From the NCBI RefSeq assembly GCF_964275005.1, contig NC_092686.1, positions 46,312,333 through 46,376,332 on the forward strand: 64,000 bases of DNA, written 5' to 3'. The translations under genes were made by a program, and so were the position numbers. This document shows positions 59,704 to 64,000 of the stretch, in pieces; the stretch's first letter is position 1; each line of letters begins with the position of its first letter. The notes under the pieces were generated by a model. It saw nothing but the letters and a program-made list of their open reading frames with translations. It searched no databases and was not told where the DNA came from. The stretch is from Diadema setosum. Lineage: Eukaryota; Echinodermata; Echinoidea; Diadematoida; Diadematidae.

Positions 59704-61960
59704 TTCCTTTATTTTTTTAAAATTTTTTTTTGCCAGCAACACTCTTTCTATAAACCATCACTAAATGGGTGAAATTGTGCATTCTGTTTGGAAATATCGA
59801 GTCCTAAAGTCATCATTTTCTACCACTTCTTTTTACTTCTGTAGTAAATTGAAGCAAATATGTGTACTGATTAAATACACTTAATTTAGCTCTAGAATAT
59901 GACATCACAATCCTTACAAACACTCTTTAAATCAAACTCTAACTTGAAGGGGCAATTCAATATATCGTTTAATAAAAGAAATATAATAGATAAGTTCAAA
60001 ACTAAAAACTCTGTAATAATGTCCTTCATCTACCTCATGAATTGAAATGAAACATACAGAAAAGGATTATAAACTGTCTCAAGGTACAGATGTTTGACAT
60101 CACAGTGCATGCAGACATTCCTCTGCCTGTCTTCATTTCAAATCACTCACTTTGACAAGTCTGATCAGTCTGTGATCAATATTTCTCGCTAAGCAGTAAG
60201 AGCTCCACGGCAATCTTGGCAATGATACCCTAGCATGCAGACACAAACCCAAAGTCAAACTGATGCAATCTTTGGTAAATACATTCTTACTGCTGACTAG
60301 CTAAAATTCTGTACAATTCTGTACAATTCTGTCATAGATGTTCTTGTATCATATCTTAATGGCCTTTCATCAATCATTTCCTGAAGTGTAGAACAGCCTT
60401 TGAAAATTTCACAATTTAGCCTTGATCATGACCAAATCTATTTTTTAATGCCGCCTAAAATTCTTGGAATATATTACTTCCGCTCAGGATGTACTTACCA
60501 CATAAACCGCATTTGCCTCCACATCCTTGTCAACCACAAACCATCTCTCCTTCATCCCTCCAATGTTGGCCCCTTGACCAACAGTGTATAGGAAGTGACC
60601 TAGAGATATAAAGACCAAACAAATATCTTCATACAGCATAGCCTATGTTCTCTTTTTTTTTTTTTAAGTTTGTCAAGAGTGCAAGAATTAAATATGGGAA
60701 AGGGAATGACTCAAAAATTTAAAGTACTAAAGAAGAGGTGCAAAATATGTAGAAAATACACAATTTATACATAAAAAATGACAGGTGATGATATGATGTC
60801 AAAAATAGAATAGAATATATATTCCAAATTTGCTCCATTGTAACCAAATGTACACTGTACCTTAATGTTTTACTTTAAGGGAAGAAAAAAAATCAAGATT
60901 CAAGATATGTTTCTCGGTAACTTCAATGACAAAGAACATGTTTTATGGATTTTCCTAATCAACCCTCTTGTTTTTTAGTTTTAAACTGCCTCTTTCATAT
61001 GCCTAAATTCACAAAAGTCTTGACAAATGATTAGTTGATGCAATATATAATTCACAAAATACAACCTTCGTGATCACCAACTATCTTGTCATCTTCCACT
61101 GAAATGAAGTGTCCTGGCTTTGGTTCCAGGTACTGTGATTTGAGCAAGAATGGAAATAGTGGAAAGTCTGGCAGTGAATCTGGTCGAGCTTGAAACATGT
61201 ACATTCTGAGATTAACATTCATGAATTGCAAGCATGTGAAACATTTTAGACTTGACATGTTCAGATCAAAGTGACTGTGCTACAGGCAATGATCTTAGAA
61301 ATAACAAACACTATACATATACACATACTATTTGATGAATGTTTTGCTATCATAACTGAGTGCAATGGGTTATAACTGAGCATGTTGTTATTGCCTGTCA
61401 CCCCTACTGCACCATGTTCACTGACTGGCACATCCACTGCCATGTTGTTATCACTAAATGGCAAGAAACTAACTTACTTACTAAGTGACGTAATGATCAA
61501 TATTATAAGTGAGATTGCAATCAAGTAATGGTTGTCTATAGCTCTACATTGGTGGTGGTCATGTAGGACTAGCACATTGCTGCCCTCTCAAAAGTCTGTT
61601 TGACAACAGGCATTGGCAAACTTTAGGGGACTTTACCACATGATAAATGGCAAGCCCAGCACATAGCATATAAAGTCATGATATGCATGTAGAACTTCAT
61701 AATTAGGGATTCTGCAACTGGATGTATGGCTAATGTAGTCTCATAAGTTACAACTTCCACAAGAAAGAGCTTAAAAACAACTGCATTTCAGGCTCTAAAC
61801 GAAAGTGATATATTGAGGCTCAAAGCTCTTAAAAACAACACATAACTCTTTTTACATGTTAAGTTGTCATTCTTCAGCACTCACCTCCCTAATGAATCTT
61901 TGAAAGTGTCTTCTTCCGATGAAGCAAATTCCCATGCTCTGTTGAAAATCACGCAAAAAA

Positions 61961-61994
<34 letters not shown>

Positions 61995-64000
61995 TATACT
62001 TACTTGAGATTTGCCAGTTTCATCAATGGTATATATCAAGGCTCAATATTAGGAGTAATTGAGTAAGTAATGAAATAATTAATCATTAGTTATTATTCAA
62101 CTCTAAAAATCAGATGCGACATACCAGGTACCCATATCGAGCTGCACAAACACTGCAAACACAAATACAACAGCATGTCGCTCTGCATAATGCTATAACA
62201 AAAGGCATGAACTATAAATCACTGACAATATACCCTTATTTACACTGACAACTTGTTTTCTTTGTGATAATTAAGTTCAGAAATTAGCATGAGCGCAAAC
62301 TTTGTCACAAGTGGCAATGCAACTGCCACCCTTAAACTTACTTCTTTTCTATCAGCTGATCTGTCCAGCCCAACTGCCTTGGCTATTTGTTTCACAGAAT
62401 CCTTGGCGAGGTGGCCCAGGGGAAAGATAGTCTTTGTCAAGGCACTTTGTGGTATTTGTGAAAGGAAGAATGTCTGGTCTTTCCAGCTGTCTTCTGCCTT
62501 CAAGAGTTTTACACCTGAAACAAAGTGTACAGCATTGCAAATGGATACCAAGCATCAACAGCATGTACTGAGTGAAATATGACTATGAATGATCTGAGAC
62601 TAGCTTCACTGGAATTGTGAAATAAAACAGATCATTAAATTCTAGACACATAAATTATCAATGACTGCCAATCCCCTTTAATTCAATAGAAGCCCAGTTA
62701 TACATCTACAAACATCTTAGGCTTACAATGTGGTATATTGCTTTTAGCTTCAACTCTATGGAACTCTGTGATTGCAATTTCTACACTACCATATAAATTT
62801 CAAATTGTACAGTTCAGGATACAGTCATATTCTGCAAAGACACAAATACATAATTTTGAGCTTTAACACTATTTGCCAAATACTTCACTGCTCGGATGGT
62901 CAGCAGACACTTTGCTTTGATTTCTCCTTGAGGATTCCACTAAATCTTCATTTTCTCCCTGGAGTAAATTTTAAAAGATTATGAAGGCTAAAGGTGAATG
63001 TCTGAACAATTAGCATTCATCTGAAACAACACATCTCAAACCTTTATCAGTAGCACTCCTTTCAAAAAGAAAGCGTTCTCCCACACTTGTCTGGGCGTAG
63101 TGACCCGTTGCCATGGCATCTGCCCCGAAACGGCCTATAGCATGCTCCAGAAACTTGTCAAACTTGATGTATTTGTTGCAGAGAATGTCTGGATTTGGTG
63201 TGAATCCACTTTGATACTGCCGAAGAAATTCACTGTCAATAAAAAAACAAACAAACAATAATCACAGTTCTTTACATACATAATTTCACAACTGTCAGGG
63301 GTGGATCCAGGAATTCCATAAAGGGGAGGCACCTTTGCAAAATTAAATGGGGGTGCACGCACCCCCCCCCTTTCTTTTTATTTCTTTTGTTTTAACCAAA
63401 AATAAAGAGGGGGCGCGCGCCTGGTGCGTCTCCCTCTGGATCTGCCATTGACTGTGCTGGTATGATTAGCTGCAATAAGCAAAAGAGTATTTGGTACATT
63501 GTACATCACAACTTGACACTACTCTGTTGTAATGATCTTTCATGGTTGGCAATAAATTTCAAACAAACCACCATCACGCAAGCAAATACCCTACAGTATT
63601 ATGGTGATTAACATACACAGGGGCCGCGGAACGTTTTTCAGTTTGGGGGGGCTGCGAGGCCGGGGTGGGGGGGGGGGAGGTGTCAAGGTCAAGCCCCCCC
63701 GCTTAGAAGAATCTTTGGAAATTGAAATTCATGGGTGTTGTGATTTTTTTTTACGATTTTTTTTTTCGATTTTTTTTTTTTTAATACGATTTTTTTTTTA
63801 AAGAGCCAAAAGTGTGGGGGGGCTGCAGCCCCCCAAGCCCCCCCGCTTCCGCGGCCCCTGATACATGTACAATCTCCTGTCCTACCTGAAGACATTGTGC
63901 CAGTAGTCTTGTACAAAGTTAACTTGGTGGAAGGGAATGTCCAGCACCTCACAGGCATGCTGGGCATCTTCACAGTCTTGGTCAGCGGCACACACTCCAG
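55476..64000 (-). CDS. TRMU: TRMU, mitochondrial tRNA 2-thiouridylase (9 exons, 5' end beyond window)
   Basis: Minus-strand exons are 64000-63886 (cut by the window edge), 63232-63042, 62514-62342, 61938-61885, 61132-61066, 60599-60499, 59528-59387, 58162-58080 and 55607-55476. Phases agree, giving about 351 residues to the stop at 55478-55476. The product follows human TRMU/bacterial Mnm[19 protein letters not shown], then [14 protein letters not shown] with the catalytic cysteine, [20 protein letters not shown], then [12 protein letters not shown] with the second catalytic cysteine, [24 protein letters not shown], and the closing barrel [16 protein letters not shown] thiolates wobble U34 of mitochondrial tRNA-Lys, -Glu and -Gln. 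The N-terminal ATP-binding SGGVDS loop lies right of the window. An ATTAAA 45-50 bases past the stop (55431-55426) is a candidate polyadenylation signal. Confidence 0.93.
55885..55972. repeat. Minisatellite, ATTGGTGCA units
   Basis: About seven imperfect copies of AATATTGGTGCA/AATGTTGGTGCA in a row, in the last TRMU intron. Confidence 0.85.
56027..56780. repeat. Repeat element with GCCTCCG hairpin, CCGTCCGT run and DR1 motifs
   Basis: It starts ATGCCTCCGCAACAAAGTGG with CCGGAGGC completing a hairpin, then GTCCGTCCGTACGTCCATCC. At least two further units of about 300 bases follow, each with CTCCATATCTC and AGGTCAAAGGTCA. It is the opposite orientation of the family at 26385-32766. It lies in the last TRMU intron. 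Confidence 0.7.
58447..59288. mobile_element. Tandem-unit element, TTATACCCCCGCCAAAC ends
   Basis: TTATACCCCCGCCAAAC on the left is complementary to TTTGGCGGGGGTATAA on the right. Four units of 159-163 bases lie between, each with GTTWCCATGGCAAC (58548, 58711, 58872, 59031), a CTTGCACATCTACA phrase and AAACTGAGGAAGTAGTTTGC. Near the right end is a (CCGACCGC)n run (59170-59235) and a hairpin. It lies in a TRMU intron, 99 bases from an exon. Confidence 0.8.
59619..59698. repeat. (CT)n-(TA)n compound microsatellite
   Basis: A CT run followed directly by a TA run, in a TRMU intron about 90 bases from the exon ending at 59528. Confidence 0.9.
61955..61999. repeat. Poly(A)-(TA)n tract
   Basis: About 25 A residues and a TA run just upstream (on the minus strand) of the 54-bp TRMU exon 61938-61885. 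Confidence 0.9.
63296..63455. mobile_element. Small hAT-like MITE, CAGGGGTGGATCCAG end
   Basis: CAGGGGTGGATCCAGG on the left and CTCTGGATCTGCCATTG on the right are imperfect complements around a C-rich palindromic core (GTGCACGCACCCCC, GGGGGCGCGCGCCTGG). CAGGG ends are typical of hAT elements; an 8-bp duplication is not clear. Confidence 0.5.
63618..63860. mobile_element. 243-bp MITE, CAGGGGCCGCGGAA ends
   Basis: CAGGGGCCGCGGAACG and CGCTTCCGCGGCCCCTG are complementary with one offset. ATACA lies directly on each side (63613-63617, 63861-63865). The interior is G- and T-run rich, with GGGGGGGCTGCAGCCCCCC at its right. The same left end opens the array at 19574. It ends 25 bases from the TRMU exon boundary at 63886. 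Confidence 0.7.

Overview
This is a eukaryotic, intron-rich, AT-leaning window. It carries four protein-coding genes and a dense load of small DNA transposons (MITEs), tandem-repeat elements and a few retroelement relics. Canonical GT-AG introns, single-copy animal-type genes, telomere-type CCCTAA tracts and MITE families typical of marine invertebrates (T2/Kolobok-like TTAAAGG ends, pogo/Tigger-like TA-CAG ends) point to a marine invertebrate. An echinoderm or a close deuterostome relative is most likely, but that assignment is inference; no species-specific marker was identified.

Gene layout. (1) The 3' half of an SLC18B1-like MFS (vesicular polyamine-type) transporter lies on + in seven exons from 721 to 8478; its 5' exons are outside the window. 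(2) An SLC41A-type magnesium transporter lies on - from 40028 down to 21827 in eight visible exons. Its last transmembrane exon is not in the assembled sequence, and a 100-N gap at 21195-21294 is the likely place for it. (3) A NOPCHAP1 (C12orf45)-like NOP58/RUVBL chaperone lies on + in four exons, 41885-49164. It is head-to-head with SLC41A across about 1.9 kb. (4) The mitochondrial tRNA 2-thiouridylase TRMU lies on - in nine exons from the right window edge down to 55476, tail-to-tail with NOPCHAP1. The four genes have no obvious shared pathway; they look like ordinary neighbouring housekeeping and transport genes.

Repeat layout. 8.5-17 kb is mostly featureless, with one tRNA-derived SINE. 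17-21.2 kb holds a Penelope-like retroelement relic, mariner/pogo MITEs and a degenerate C/G-rich tandem array ending in the gap. The SLC41A intron at 26.3-33.2 kb holds a 5168-bp TA-flanked element with 30-bp perfect terminal inverted repeats and an array of about 70-bp units. That element is inserted in an older repeat and itself carries telomere-like MITEs. The first NOPCHAP1 intron (42.0-47.2 kb) is a stack of palindromic elements, including two interleaved inverted-repeat pairs inside a Harbinger-like MITE. 49.6-53 kb shows three-level nesting: an X-box-like tandem array, a Tigger-like element, and a one-ended relative of the 5.2-kb element. 55.9-59.3 kb holds two further tandem-repeat elements, one with DR1 nuclear-receptor-like motifs and one with RFX X-box-like motifs.

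The points most worth a second look are the 5.2-kb element and its second copy, the 9-bp-duplication MITEs with telomere-like cores, the interleaved palindromes, the duplicated splice acceptor in NOPCHAP1 whose upstream copy would give an immediate stop, and the perfect 24-bp intronic hairpin at 7584-7643.
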